Shown: piece after piece, positions 27,274 through 36,429 of the stretch
Position numbering within the stretch: the first letter of the stretch is position 1
Layout of the letters: every line of letters begins with the position of its first letter
Origin: UBA2108 sp963925495
GTDB lineage: Bacteria > Bacteroidota > Bacteroidia > Flavobacteriales_G > Salibacteraceae
Direction of reading: 5' to 3'
DNA: 64,000 nucleotides
Assembly (NCBI GenBank): GCA_963925495.1
Contig: CAWUST010000012.1
Location: 62,001 to 126,000 of the forward strand
Notes under the pieces: model-generated
The model's input: the letters and a program-made list of their open reading frames with translations, nothing else
Database searches by the model: none
What the model was told of the DNA's origin: nothing
Program-made: the position numbers and the translations under genes

Positions 27274-28057
27274 CTATATTAAATCTAAAATTTCTAGCAG
27301 CCCTGAGGCTGGTATTATCATGGGCTCTGGATTAGGTGGCTTGGCTGATAAAATTGAAATTGAATGTATTATAGATTATTTTGATATACCTCATTTTCCA
27401 CTTTCGACTGTAGAGGGCCACGCTGGAAAACTTATAGTTGGAAAGCTAGGTGGGAAAACCATAGTTGCTATGGCTGGAAGGTTTCATTATTACGAAGGTT
27501 ATACTATGAATCAAGTGGTTTTGCCTATTCGTGTTATGAAATTTTTAGGGATTGAAACTTTGTTTTTGTCAAATGCAAGTGGTGGTGTAAATCCGGAATT
27601 TGAAATTGGAGATATTATGATTCAAAATGATCATATTAATTTATTTGGAGATAATCCATTAATGGGACCCAATTTGGATGATTTAGGTCCCCGATTTCCT
27701 GATATGAGTGAGCCTTATTCTCTTTCCTTAATTAAAATGGCTTTTGATATTGGGAAAGAAAAAGGATACAATTTGCAAAAAGGGATATACGCTGGTGTAA
27801 GTGGGCCATGTTTGGAAACCCCGGCAGAGTACCAATACGTAAGAAATATTGGGGCAGATGCCATAGGAATGTCAACAGTTCCAGAGGTTATTGCAGCAAG
27901 ACACATGGATATTCCTTGTTTTGCAATGAGCGTAATTTCAGATTTGGGTGTGCCTGGTAAAATCGTGGAAGTTACTCATGAAGATGTGCAAGCAGCGGCC
28001 TCTAAATCTGAGCCAATTATGACTGACATTATTACACGAATGTTAGAGAAACTATAA
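27245..28057 (+). CDS. punA: Purine-nucleoside phosphorylase (inosine/guanosine type)
   Basis: 270 residues from the ATG at 27245, which lies inside the end of lpxK. Converts purine nucleosides and phosphate to base and ribose-1-phosphate. Motifs: GIIMGSGLGGLADKI (phosphate-binding), VEGHAGKLIVG, AMAGRFHYYEGY, LSNASGGVNPEF, GVSGPCLETPAEY, IGADAIGMSTVPEVIAA and VISDLGVPG. These identify the trimeric family II (human PNP-like) enzyme. The 29-nt overlap with lpxK suggests translational coupling despite unrelated roles. Confidence 0.95.
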   Translation: MLKEIQEATNYIKSKISSSPEAGIIMGSGLGGLADKIEIECIIDYFDIPHFPLSTVEGHAGKLIVGKLGGKTIVAMAGRFHYYEGYTMNQVVLPIRVMKFLGIETLFLSNASGGVNPEFEIGDIMIQNDHINLFGDNPLMGPNLDDLGPRFPDMSEPYSLSLIKMAFDIGKEKGYNLQKGIYAGVSGPCLETPAEYQYVRNIGADAIGMSTVPEVIAARHMDIPCFAMSVISDLGVPGKIVEVTHEDVQAAASKSEPIMTDIITRMLEKL

Positions 28058-28092
28058 GGTTTTTAAGAAACAGATTTTCTTCTTAATATCCA

Positions 28093-28100
28093 TAAATTTG
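28093..28100 (+). promoter_or_regulatory. -7 element before gatB
   Basis: TAAATTTG, identical to the lpxK element, ends 13 nt before the gatB ATG. No clear TTTG at the -33 position. Confidence 0.4.
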
Positions 28101-28113
28101 CACAACACGAAAA

Positions 28114-29568
28114 ATGAACGAATTGCACAAAAAATATGAAGCTGTAATTGGGCTTGAGGTTCATGCCCAAATGCTTACAAAAAGTAAAGCATATAGTAGC
28201 GATAAAAACGAATACGGAGCCACGCCAAATACTTTAGTTAGTCCTGTCACCTTGGCTCACCCTGGAACACTTCCCGTTTTCAACCGTCAGTTGCTCGATT
28301 TTGCTATTAAATTGGGAATTGCTTGTGAATGTAACATTCGTGAAGAAAATCAATTTGCTAGAAAAAATTATTTCTATGGTGATTTGCCTAAGGGCTATCA
28401 AATAACCCAAGATACTACTCCTATTTGTAATGGTGGTAGAATAATGATTGAGGATAAAGAGGGGAATCCCAAAAAAGTGAATCTTACAAGAATTCACATG
28501 GAGGAAGATTCAGGGAAAAGTATTCATGATCAAGACCCGTTCAATACTCTTATAGATCTTAATAGAGCAGGTGTTCCGTTACTCGAAATTGTGAGCGAAC
28601 CGGAAATGAAAAATGGGGAAGAAGCTTATTCTTATCTTTCTGAAGTACGAAAACTAGTGCGTTATCTCGACATTTGCGATGGCAACATGGAAGAAGGAAG
28701 TTTACGTTGCGACGCAAATATTTCAATTCGATTACGGGGCGATAAAGAGCTAGGTACTAAGGTGGAAGTTAAAAACATGAACTCCATTCGTAATGTTCAA
28801 CGTGCTATTGAGTATGAGATAGAAAGGCAAATTGAATGTACAGAGAATAAGGAGGAAATATTTCATGAAACCAGAAGTTTTGAAGCTGCAACTGGGAAAA
28901 CATTTAGTATGAGAAGCAAGGAAGATGCGAATGATTATCGCTTTTTTCCTGAACCAGATATGCAGCCTATTTTTATTAGAAAAAATGAAATAGAAGAAGT
29001 AAGAAAAAATATGCCGAAGTTGCCAGCTGAGTTATTTAAGAAATACACAGAAGAATTGGGGCTATCTGAATACGATGCCAAAATAATTACCGATTCAAAG
29101 TCTATTGCTCTTTATTTTGAGGAATTAATTTCTCAAACTAAAAACTACAAAGGAGCAGCAAACTGGCTTATGGGTGCTATTAAGGGTCATTTAAATGAAT
29201 TAGGAATTTCCATTTCTCAATTCTCTATTTCTGCAAGTAAAATTGCAGAACTTATTGATTTAGTCGATGATAATAAAGTGAGTAACTCAGTTGCAAGTCA
29301 AAAAATCTATCAATTGCTGTTACAGAATCCGGAAAAATCACCGTTAAAGATTGCACAAGAAAATAACTGGATTCAGGAAAGTGATTCAGATGCCTTGGGT
29401 CAATTTATAATAGCAGCTTTAGCTAAATATCCAGAAAAAGTATCTGAATATAAAAATGGAAAGAAAGGGCTTTTGGGGTTATTTATGGGTGAAGTGATGA
29501 AAATGTCACAAGGAAAAGCAGACCCTAAACTTACCAGTCAAATGCTAAAAAAGGAACTAGAAGGATAA
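28114..29568 (+). CDS. gatB: Asp-tRNA(Asn)/Glu-tRNA(Gln) amidotransferase subunit B
   Basis: 484 residues. The tRNA-binding, kinase subunit of GatCAB, which amidates misacylated Glu-tRNA(Gln) and Asp-tRNA(Asn). Motifs: AVIGLEVHAQMLTKSKAYS, NEYGATPNTLVSPVTLAHPG, RKNYFYGDLPKGYQIT, the GatB signature YLDICDGNMEEGSLRCDANIS (only named here), and the C-terminal GatB/Yqey helical domain ending KADPKLTSQMLKKEL. gatA and gatC are not in the window. Short gaps to the next three genes suggest one transcript. Confidence 0.97.
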   Translation: MNELHKKYEAVIGLEVHAQMLTKSKAYSSDKNEYGATPNTLVSPVTLAHPGTLPVFNRQLLDFAIKLGIACECNIREENQFARKNYFYGDLPKGYQITQDTTPICNGGRIMIEDKEGNPKKVNLTRIHMEEDSGKSIHDQDPFNTLIDLNRAGVPLLEIVSEPEMKNGEEAYSYLSEVRKLVRYLDICDGNMEEGSLRCDANISIRLRGDKELGTKVEVKNMNSIRNVQRAIEYEIERQIECTENKEEIFHETRSFEAATGKTFSMRSKEDANDYRFFPEPDMQPIFIRKNEIEEVRKNMPKLPAELFKKYTEELGLSEYDAKIITDSKSIALYFEELISQTKNYKGAANWLMGAIKGHLNELGISISQFSISASKIAELIDLVDDNKVSNSVASQKIYQLLLQNPEKSPLKIAQENNWIQESDSDALGQFIIAALAKYPEKVSEYKNGKKGLLGLFMGEVMKMSQGKADPKLTSQMLKKELEG

Positions 29569-29602
29569 AAAAACACACATAATAAATTAGAAATACATAA
29601 AA

Positions 29603-30736
29603 ATGAAAACATCATATTATTTAATAATTGGAACAATTTCTTTAGCAATTAGTTTCGCAAGCTGTAAAGAAGAAATTAAACCAAGTCCAACTGGAAACTA
29701 CATTTCTGGTATACTAGAAAATGTTACTGGAGGCGAGAAAATATTATTGCAGAAATTGTCTTCAAGAGAAATTGTGACTATCGATACTATTTTGCCTGAT
29801 TTAGAGGGCAATTTTGAAATTGCTCCTGAAATTGAAAAACTTGGTTTTTATCGAATATTTATTTCTAACAACAACTTCTTCAACTTTATAACACAACCTG
29901 CTGAAACATTAAAAGTAGTTGCTGATGCAAGTGATTTAGAAAGTGCTTATGAAGTAACTGGAAGTGTAGAGTCTGATAAATTACAAGAATTTAATGGACT
30001 TATGAATGGGTTTATTGGTAAAATGGATTCTTTGCAAATGGAAATGAAAAATGCGCAAGCTGGTCAGGACATGCAAAAAGCACAGGAGGTTTATCAAGGT
30101 CAAACGTTACTTAATGAAGCTGCAATGGCAAAAACCAGGGTATTTATTAATGATAATCTTGATAAGTTAGCTAGTCTTTCGGCAATTCAACGTTTTGATC
30201 CTGAAAAGGATTTAGAGCTTTACGAAAAAGTACTTGCTGGTGTAGAACCAAAGATTGGGGATACTGAATTATATTCAGAATTTAGTAATAGAGTGGAAAC
30301 AGCTAAAAAACTAATGCCAGGTTCTGTATTCCCAGATATGGTTTCAAAAACCCAAAAAGGTGAAGATTTACGCCTTTCGAATTCATTAGGAGAAAAATAT
30401 ACATTGGTTGATTTTTGGGCCTCCTGGTGTAAACCTTGTCGTGCTGAAAATCCTGCTGTAGTTGCTGCTTATAGAAACCACAATAAAAATGGTTTTGAAA
30501 TTTACGGTGTTTCTTTGGACAAGGAAAAAGAAAGTTGGATGGAAGCAATTCAATTAGATGGTCTGGCCTGGGCACAAGTAAGTGATTTACTTTTTTGGCA
30601 ATCTCCTTCGGCTTTACAATACAATATTAGAGGTATTCCAGCCAATTTTTTAATTGATGGCGATATGAAAATTATTGCTAAAAATTTGCGTGGTGAGGAG
30701 TTGAATGCTAAACTAACTGAATTGTTGGCCGAGTAA
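29603..30736 (+). CDS. TlpA-type thiol-disulfide lipoprotein with DUF4369
   Basis: 377 residues; lipoprotein signal with SFASC as lipobox (MKTSYYLIIGTISLAIS before it). Residues about 30-125 form the DUF4369 domain (SGILENVTGGEKILLQKL) common in Bacteroidota thioredoxins, then a helical linker, then a thioredoxin fold from about 245 with the active site FWASWCKPCRAENP and RGIPANFLIDGDMKI containing the cis-proline. Likely a periplasmic disulfide reductase or isomerase anchored in a membrane. It starts 34 nt after gatB and precedes the two M1 peptidases. Confidence 0.88.
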   Translation: MKTSYYLIIGTISLAISFASCKEEIKPSPTGNYISGILENVTGGEKILLQKLSSREIVTIDTILPDLEGNFEIAPEIEKLGFYRIFISNNNFFNFITQPAETLKVVADASDLESAYEVTGSVESDKLQEFNGLMNGFIGKMDSLQMEMKNAQAGQDMQKAQEVYQGQTLLNEAAMAKTRVFINDNLDKLASLSAIQRFDPEKDLELYEKVLAGVEPKIGDTELYSEFSNRVETAKKLMPGSVFPDMVSKTQKGEDLRLSNSLGEKYTLVDFWASWCKPCRAENPAVVAAYRNHNKNGFEIYGVSLDKEKESWMEAIQLDGLAWAQVSDLLFWQSPSALQYNIRGIPANFLIDGDMKIIAKNLRGEELNAKLTELLAE

Positions 30737-30781
30737 CCTTACAATTTAACTAAGAATAGTATCCTTACAAAAAATAATTAT

Positions 30782-33124
30782 ATGAGGAGTTTCTTATTTG
30801 TTTTTGCCGTTTTTTATTCTGTTTTGGGTTTTTCTCATTCCGGAAGTCGTTGGCCTGTAGCTGAAACATTTAAGTCGGATACTATTGATATAAAGCATTA
30901 TAATGTTTTTTTAGATTGGACAGGAGCTGAATTGAAAGCTACTTGCACTATTGATTTTAAGGCAATATTGGACAGTGTTGAGGTTATTAATTTGGACTTA
31001 CTGCGATTAAAAGTTGATAGTGTAAAGGATGTGAATGGATTAGCAATTAATTTTTCGTACAACGATTCTATTTTAACTATTCCTATTAAGATGTTATCTA
31101 AAGGAGATAGTACCGAATTGAAAATATTTTATCACGGCACTCCATTCAATGAATCCTGGGGTGGTTGGTACAGAAGAAGTGGCTATTCTTTTAATTTGGG
31201 TGTTGGTTTTCAATCGATTCCACATAATTTAGGAAAAGTTTGGCATCCATGTTTTGATAATTTTATTGAACGTGCGACTTATAGAGTTTCAATTAAAGCA
31301 GACAGTAATTTAAAAAGTGTTGGAAGTGGAATCCTAGAAAAGGAAGTTTCATTAGGTGCTTATACAACTGCCACATGGTTTCTAGCACAAGAAATTCCTA
31401 CTTATTTGTATGGTGTTGCCATAGCAGATTATGTTCAAATTTTGGATACCATAAATGGGGTTTATGGAAAAATGCCTGTAGAACTTTATGCGAAGGCAAA
31501 GGATGTTGCGCGAATAAAATCGGGTTTTAAAAATCTAGATTCTGCTTATAAGACTTTTGAGCGACGTTTCGGCCCTTACAGATGGGATAGAGTAGGGTTT
31601 TCGGTAACGCCCAATTCATTAGGTGCAATGGAGCATGCGACAAATATTGCGTTTCCGGAAAATGCTTTGAATGATGAAAATACTATGGCACATGAATTAG
31701 CGCATCATTGGTGGGGAAATTTAGTTACCTGTGAGTCGGATAGAGACATGTGGATCAATGAAGGGATGAGTGTTTTCTGCGAATATCTTTTCTTGGAGGA
31801 TTTGTATGGACTTTCCAGCATGAATAAAGAAAAAGAATCGAATTTATATCAAGTAGTTAGAAGGGCACATCTTTTAGAAGACGGCTATCAAATTCTTTCG
31901 GGCGTTCCTAGAATTCATACTTATGGGATTCATACCTATAGAAAAGGGTCCATTGTGGCTCACAACATGCGTAGGTATTTGGGAGATTCTTTGTTTTTTT
32001 CGGCGGCTACTAAAACATTAGAAGGTTTTAAATTTAATTATATAGGAAGCTTTGAATTTCGTTCAAAAATGAGTTCTGAATCCGGAGTTAGTCTTAATAA
32101 TTTTTTCGATCAATGGGTTTTTGGTAGAGGAATGCCAGATTATCAACTTTATAATTGGAGCTCGAAACCAACAACGGGCCTTTACAGCGTAAAGGTTTCG
32201 ATACTTCAAAAATTGGCTGGAGCTGATGTTTATTTTACCAATATGCCCTTGAAAATCAGGTTTTATGATGCCAATCAAAACTATTGGGAAAGAGAAATAA
32301 GGTTTAATGGAATTTTGGTTGATTACGATTTTCAATTTCCTGTGGATATTGTTCATGTAGAATTAAACCCCAATTATGAAATTAGCTACGCTACAACTTC
32401 TAGTCGGGATACTTTATTTTCCGCAAGAGCGATGAATACTGCTAACACAGATTTTAATATAACGGTAAGCTCTATAAGCGATACTTCAAAATTAAGATTG
32501 GAATCTCATTGGACGGCTCCCCATATTTCCGTTGAAAACATGGTTCGATTAGGAGTAAGAGTAAGCAATACAAAACATTGGTACCTACATGGTTTTAACG
32601 GTGGTTCAATTTCAATGAACGGTTCAACTTTTTATGATGGAAGAAATAATCAAATAGATAGCGGCCTCATTAAATACAGTGAAGATAGTTTGGTGCTTTT
32701 GCATAGGGAAGTTGGAAAAGAATGGGAAATTTATGACGATTATCAAATTGTGCTGGGATCGCCTGCAGACAAACAAGGTGCTGTCATAATAAATAAGATG
32801 AAATTAGGAGAGTATGTTTTGGCTGAAAGAGATACGAATATTAATAAAAGTTTACTTTCTAATCCAAGTCTTTTAGGGAAACAGACAAAGATTAAAGCTT
32901 ATCCTAACCCTGCTAATAATGAAATAATGTTAGGGGTAAATGAAGAACTTTCTGATGTGTCAATATTAATATTGGATTATTGGGGAAGGGAGATGCGGGG
33001 TTTCAAAAAAGAAAACTGGAAGGAAGCAATAAAAATCAACTTACAGGAATATTCAACAGGAGTGTATTTTTACATTGTAGAAAGTAAAGAAGGTCAGTTT
33101 AGCGGTCGTTTTATTAAAGATTAA
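30782..33124 (+). CDS. Secreted M1-family aminopeptidase with T9SS sorting domain
   Basis: 780 residues. Signal peptide (RSFLFVFAVFYSVLGFSHS), M1 N-terminal beta domain, then catalytic domain with the exopeptidase motif GAMEHATN (about 280), zinc motif HELAHHWWGN (about 303) and third ligand Glu in INEGMSVFCEY (about 326). A long beta-rich C-terminal region ends in a T9SS type A sorting domain (AYPNPANNEIML, ILDYWGREM, STGVYFYIVE). It should be exported to the cell surface to digest peptides. Twelve nt before a second M1 peptidase that lacks the sorting tag. Confidence 0.9.
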   Translation: MRSFLFVFAVFYSVLGFSHSGSRWPVAETFKSDTIDIKHYNVFLDWTGAELKATCTIDFKAILDSVEVINLDLLRLKVDSVKDVNGLAINFSYNDSILTIPIKMLSKGDSTELKIFYHGTPFNESWGGWYRRSGYSFNLGVGFQSIPHNLGKVWHPCFDNFIERATYRVSIKADSNLKSVGSGILEKEVSLGAYTTATWFLAQEIPTYLYGVAIADYVQILDTINGVYGKMPVELYAKAKDVARIKSGFKNLDSAYKTFERRFGPYRWDRVGFSVTPNSLGAMEHATNIAFPENALNDENTMAHELAHHWWGNLVTCESDRDMWINEGMSVFCEYLFLEDLYGLSSMNKEKESNLYQVVRRAHLLEDGYQILSGVPRIHTYGIHTYRKGSIVAHNMRRYLGDSLFFSAATKTLEGFKFNYIGSFEFRSKMSSESGVSLNNFFDQWVFGRGMPDYQLYNWSSKPTTGLYSVKVSILQKLAGADVYFTNMPLKIRFYDANQNYWEREIRFNGILVDYDFQFPVDIVHVELNPNYEISYATTSSRDTLFSARAMNTANTDFNITVSSISDTSKLRLESHWTAPHISVENMVRLGVRVSNTKHWYLHGFNGGSISMNGSTFYDGRNNQIDSGLIKYSEDSLVLLHREVGKEWEIYDDYQIVLGSPADKQGAVIINKMKLGEYVLAERDTNINKSLLSNPSLLGKQTKIKAYPNPANNEIMLGVNEELSDVSILILDYWGREMRGFKKENWKEAIKINLQEYSTGVYFYIVESKEGQFSGRFIKD

Positions 33125-33136
33125 TAAGGAAATTGA

Positions 33137-34711
33137 ATGGGTAAGTTTTCACTTTTATTTTTATTTTTCTTCTTATTTAATTCTATACAGGCTCAGGATA
33201 AGTATCCTAGAAATAATTCAATTGACATTCTTCATTATAAATTTGAATTAGAAATTAGCGACAACCACGATTCCCTATTTGGGAAGGCCACAATTTCATT
33301 AAAAATAATTGAGCCAATTTCTGAACTAACATTGGATTTACATGCTGTAAATAATTTAGGTAAAGGAATGTTGGTAACCGCTATTAAAAGTAATGGCAAA
33401 GACATAAAGTACAATCACGAAGGGGTGAAACTGAATATTAGTTTCAAAAGAGATACAGGAGAAGGTGAGCTTGTCGTTTGGTATCAGGGAGTTCCAAAAG
33501 ATGGGTTAATAATATCCAAGAATAAATTTGGAGACCGAACTTTCTTTTGCGACAATTGGCCAAATAGGGCTAGTAATTATTTGCCAGTAATTGATCATCC
33601 TTATGAAAAAGCAACTTCTCAATTTTCAGTGACAGCACCAGATCATTATCAAGTTATTTCAAACGGAGTTTTAACAGAAAGTATTGATATTGATAAAAAT
33701 ATAAGGCAAACAAGTTATTATTCTTACCAGCCATTGCCTACTAAGGTAATGGTATTTGGTGCGGCAAACTTTGCCGTTCAACGATGCGATTCTTTAGGAA
33801 CTATTCCTGTTACATCATGGGTATATCCACAGGAAAAAAAGAACGGCTTTTATGATTATGCTATGGCAGTAGACATATTAGAATGGTTTGAGAATAAAAT
33901 TGCCCCTTATCCATATAATCAATTGGCAAATGTGCAGTCTAAAACCAGATATGGAGGAATGGAAAATGCTGGTTGTATTTTTTATCACGAAAATTCAATT
34001 GATGGTAAACGAGGTTCTGAAGATCTATTTGCTCATGAAATAGCGCACCAATGGTTTGGGAACTCTGCAAGTGAAGCAGATTGGCATCACGTATGGCTTA
34101 GTGAAGGTTTTGCTACCTATTTAACAGAGGTTTATAAGCAAGAGACTCAATCGGAATCGGCTTTTAGATTGGGCATGGAAAGGGCAGGAAAAAAAGTGTT
34201 GTTGTACACTAAAAAATTTCCGAACTCAAAAATCATTGATACCTCTATCACAAATTTAAATCGATTATTAAATCCTTGTACTTATCAGAAGGCGGCATGG
34301 TTTCTACATTCGCTAAGAAATTATATTGGGGATGTAGCCTTTTGGAAAGGCGTGCGAGCTTATTACAATAACTATAAGTATTCAAATTCTTTAAGTGAAG
34401 GGTTTATGGAAGAGATGGAATTCGCTTCTGGTAGAAAACTATATCCATTCTTTACTAGGTGGCTTTACCAGGAGGGCTTACCTAAGTTTAATTTCACATG
34501 GTCGCAAAAGAAAGGGATATTTTTAGAACAAGTGGGCGAGAATTTTTTTTCAGTGAACGTCAAATTTGAGATTCGATATAAAAACAATAAAACAGAATTG
34601 GTTAATTTGAATATGGATAGCCGAACTATTGATCTGTCCTTGGATTTTAAGAAGGATAAAATAGAATCCATTATTTTTGATCCTTACAACGATATCTTGA
34701 GGGGTAAATAG
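33137..34711 (+). CDS. M1-family metallopeptidase without sorting tag
   Basis: 524 residues. Signal peptide (LLFLFFFLFNSIQAQ), N-terminal M1 domain, the exopeptidase motif as GGMENAGC (about 272), zinc motif HEIAHQWFGN (about 299) and the third ligand in LSEGFATYLTEVY. The protein is shorter than the neighbour and ends after the catalytic/helical part, without a T9SS domain, so it is probably periplasmic. Tandem position suggests a shared peptide-degradation task: one enzyme outside, one inside the outer membrane. This division is inference. Confidence 0.9.
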   Translation: MGKFSLLFLFFFLFNSIQAQDKYPRNNSIDILHYKFELEISDNHDSLFGKATISLKIIEPISELTLDLHAVNNLGKGMLVTAIKSNGKDIKYNHEGVKLNISFKRDTGEGELVVWYQGVPKDGLIISKNKFGDRTFFCDNWPNRASNYLPVIDHPYEKATSQFSVTAPDHYQVISNGVLTESIDIDKNIRQTSYYSYQPLPTKVMVFGAANFAVQRCDSLGTIPVTSWVYPQEKKNGFYDYAMAVDILEWFENKIAPYPYNQLANVQSKTRYGGMENAGCIFYHENSIDGKRGSEDLFAHEIAHQWFGNSASEADWHHVWLSEGFATYLTEVYKQETQSESAFRLGMERAGKKVLLYTKKFPNSKIIDTSITNLNRLLNPCTYQKAAWFLHSLRNYIGDVAFWKGVRAYYNNYKYSNSLSEGFMEEMEFASGRKLYPFFTRWLYQEGLPKFNFTWSQKKGIFLEQVGENFFSVNVKFEIRYKNNKTELVNLNMDSRTIDLSLDFKKDKIESIIFDPYNDILRGK

Positions 34712-34894
34712 CCCAAAATGAATACAATCATCCCAAAATGGGACATTGTTTTGCGATGGCACACCTCGGAGTAATACACAAGATTCAGCAGTTCAGCTAT
34801 TTATAATTTATTTATGTGATGGTACGCTAATGGTTAATAGTATAATGAATCGCTTGATTCATTATAGTTTAGTTTAAGGTTGGTTGGTTGATGT

Positions 34895-34922
34895 AAAAAG
34901 GGTTTCATTCGAAGCCCTTTTT
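34895..34922 (+). terminator. Terminator after the M1 peptidase pair
   Basis: AAAAAGGGTTTC-attc-GAAGCCCTTTTT hairpin with T tract, about 185 nt after the second M1 stop. It can serve the gatB-M1 transcript. Between it and the stop codon I see no gene. Confidence 0.7.
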
Positions 34923-34968
34923 GCATCTTTAACATTTGGGTTTTAGGGTTTCGATTTTTTTTCAAAAA

Positions 34969-35010
34969 AAAGCCGTTTCGTCCAAATAGTTATCGGGACA
35001 AAACGGCTTT
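34969..35010 (-). terminator. Terminator of the rpsF-rpsR-rplI operon
   Basis: AAAGCCGTTT-x-GTCC / GGGAC-x-AAACGGCTTT stem with an 11-nt loop, followed on the minus strand by a run of T. It begins about 25 nt after the rplI stop. Confidence 0.8.
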
Positions 35011-35034
35011 CTATATTTTATAAAGTGTTAGGTA

Positions 35035-35481
35035 TTATTCTCCTACAACTTCAAATTTAATATCGCTTACAATGTCTTTGAAAAGTTTCACTTTAGCGTC
35101 AAATGTTCCAATTTCTTTAATTGGCTCATTCATAATTTGAATGTTTTTACGCTCTACTTCAAATCCAAGTTTTTGAAGAGCATCAGCCAATTGTAAGTTA
35201 GTAACAGAACCAAATATCTTTCCGTTTTCACCAACTTTAGCTCCAACCTTAAGAACAGTGTCCGTAAGTTTTTTAGCCGTTTTTTCAGCTTCGTCTTTTA
35301 CTTTCTGAATTTTATGAGCACGTTGTCTTAAATTCTCTTCGCGCACTTTTTTAGCAGAATCGGTAGCCAATATTCCAACTCCCTTAGGAATTATATAATT
35401 ACGGCCAAATCCGTTTTTTACTGAAACCAAATCGTCAATTTCACCTAGTGAGTCAACGTTCTTTTTTAAAATTACTTCCAT
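35035..35481 (-). CDS. rplI: 50S ribosomal protein L9
   Basis: 148 residues, standard length. N-terminal domain MEVILKKNVDSLGEIDDLVSVKNGFGRNYIIPKGVG binds 23S rRNA (named by its key positions VSVKNGFGRNYL-like), followed by the long connecting helix (AKKVREENLRQRAHKIQ) and the C-terminal domain beginning GENGKIFGSVTN. Third gene of the S6-S18-L9 operon, 13 nt after rpsR. Confidence 0.97.
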   Translation of the reverse strand: MEVILKKNVDSLGEIDDLVSVKNGFGRNYIIPKGVGILATDSAKKVREENLRQRAHKIQKVKDEAEKTAKKLTDTVLKVGAKVGENGKIFGSVTNLQLADALQKLGFEVERKNIQIMNEPIKEIGTFDAKVKLFKDIVSDIKFEVVGE

Positions 35482-35494
35482 CTAAATATCCTCC

Positions 35495-35761
35495 TTATTT
35501 AATAAGATCACCACCGTAAGGCATAATTGCAAGATGACGAGCACGTTTTACTGCAACACTAATTTTTCTTTGAAATTTCAATGAAGTACCTGTAATTCTT
35601 CGAGGTAACATTTTACCTTGATCATTTACAAATTTCACTAAAAATTCAGGATCTTTGAAGTCAATGTATTTTATTCCAGTTTTCTTAAAACGGCAATATT
35701 TATCCGTATTAATTTCTATGTTAATCGGCGTTAGGTATCTAATATCGTTTTTAGCAGCCAT
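35495..35761 (-). CDS. rpsR: 30S ribosomal protein S18
   Basis: 88 residues. Core motif YKDPEFLVKFV-like (DFKDPEFLVKFVNDQGK) and PRRITGTSLKFQRKI, VKRARHLAIMPY are diagnostic. Binds with S6 in the 30S platform. No ssb gene lies between rpsF and rpsR, in contrast to the Firmicutes and proteobacterial order. 19 nt after rpsF. Confidence 0.97.
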   Translation of the reverse strand: MAAKNDIRYLTPINIEINTDKYCRFKKTGIKYIDFKDPEFLVKFVNDQGKMLPRRITGTSLKFQRKISVAVKRARHLAIMPYGGDLIK

Positions 35762-35780
35762 ATTTTCTTTTATTTAAGGG

Positions 35781-36152
35781 TTAAGCTTCCGTGTTTTCAG
35801 TCTTTTCGACTTTTTTTGCATTTTTATTCTTGGCTCTTCTTTGGTCTGCATAGGACATAGCGTGCTTGTCCATTTTTACAGTTAAAAATCGAATGATTCG
35901 CTCATCACGTTTCATTTCAATTTCTAATCTTTCTATACAAGATCCTTCGCCTTCAAATTCCAATAGGTTATAAAACCCAGTAGATTTCTTTTTAATTGGG
36001 TAAGCCAATTTCTTAAGCCCCCAATTTTCGCGGTGCATTACTTTAGCCTTTTGTTCCTTTAAAGTGGCTTCAACTTTTTTTACTGTTTCCTTTACCTGAT
36101 CTTCAGATAAAACGGGAGTTAAAATGAAAACAGTTTCGTATCTATTAACCAT
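35781..36152 (-). CDS. rpsF: 30S ribosomal protein S6
   Basis: 123 residues. YETVFILTPVLSEDQVKE at the N-terminus, NWGLKKLAYPIKKKSTGFYNL and RIIRFLTVKMD are typical. The C-terminal ~20 residues form a Lys/Asn/Glu-rich tail (KNAKKVEKTENTEA) as often seen in Bacteroidota S6. First gene of the operon with a strong promoter upstream. Confidence 0.97.
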   Translation of the reverse strand: MVNRYETVFILTPVLSEDQVKETVKKVEATLKEQKAKVMHRENWGLKKLAYPIKKKSTGFYNLLEFEGEGSCIERLEIEMKRDERIIRFLTVKMDKHAMSYADQRRAKNKNAKKVEKTENTEA

Positions 36153-36203
36153 TACTATTAAACTTTTTATTTAATGTTATAAATCTTCCCCAATATGGGG
36201 CTG

Positions 36204-36233
36204 CAAAAGTAAGGTTTTTTTGCTTTTGTGCAA
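36204..36233 (-). promoter_or_regulatory. Promoter of the rpsF operon
   Basis: On the minus strand TTG (36231-36233), a 19-nt spacer and TACTTTTG (36204-36211) match the Bacteroidota consensus in both sequence and spacing. The rpsF ATG is about 50 nt downstream. This is the best promoter match in the window. Confidence 0.7.
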
Positions 36234-36415
36234 GATTTGAAATTGAGTATTTTTTATTGGGCAATAAATATATAAAGTTAAGAGTACCAAGTTACTAATG
36301 ACGTTGGCTTCTCATTCTTCTAAACTATAATCTACATTTTTGATTTTTGACTCAATCAGAATAAATTGTTGACAAATAGAAGGATTAAAAATCCCCTCGT
36401 TTTATTCAAGGAATT

Positions 36416-36423
36416 TATATTTG
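36416..36423 (+). promoter_or_regulatory. -7 element six nt before dnaX start
   Basis: TATATTTG matches TAnnTTTG and ends six nt before the dnaX ATG at 36430. The expected -33 position has GTTTTATT rather than TTTG. The geometry implies a leaderless or nearly leaderless mRNA. Confidence 0.4.
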
Positions 36424-36429
36424 CCCTTG

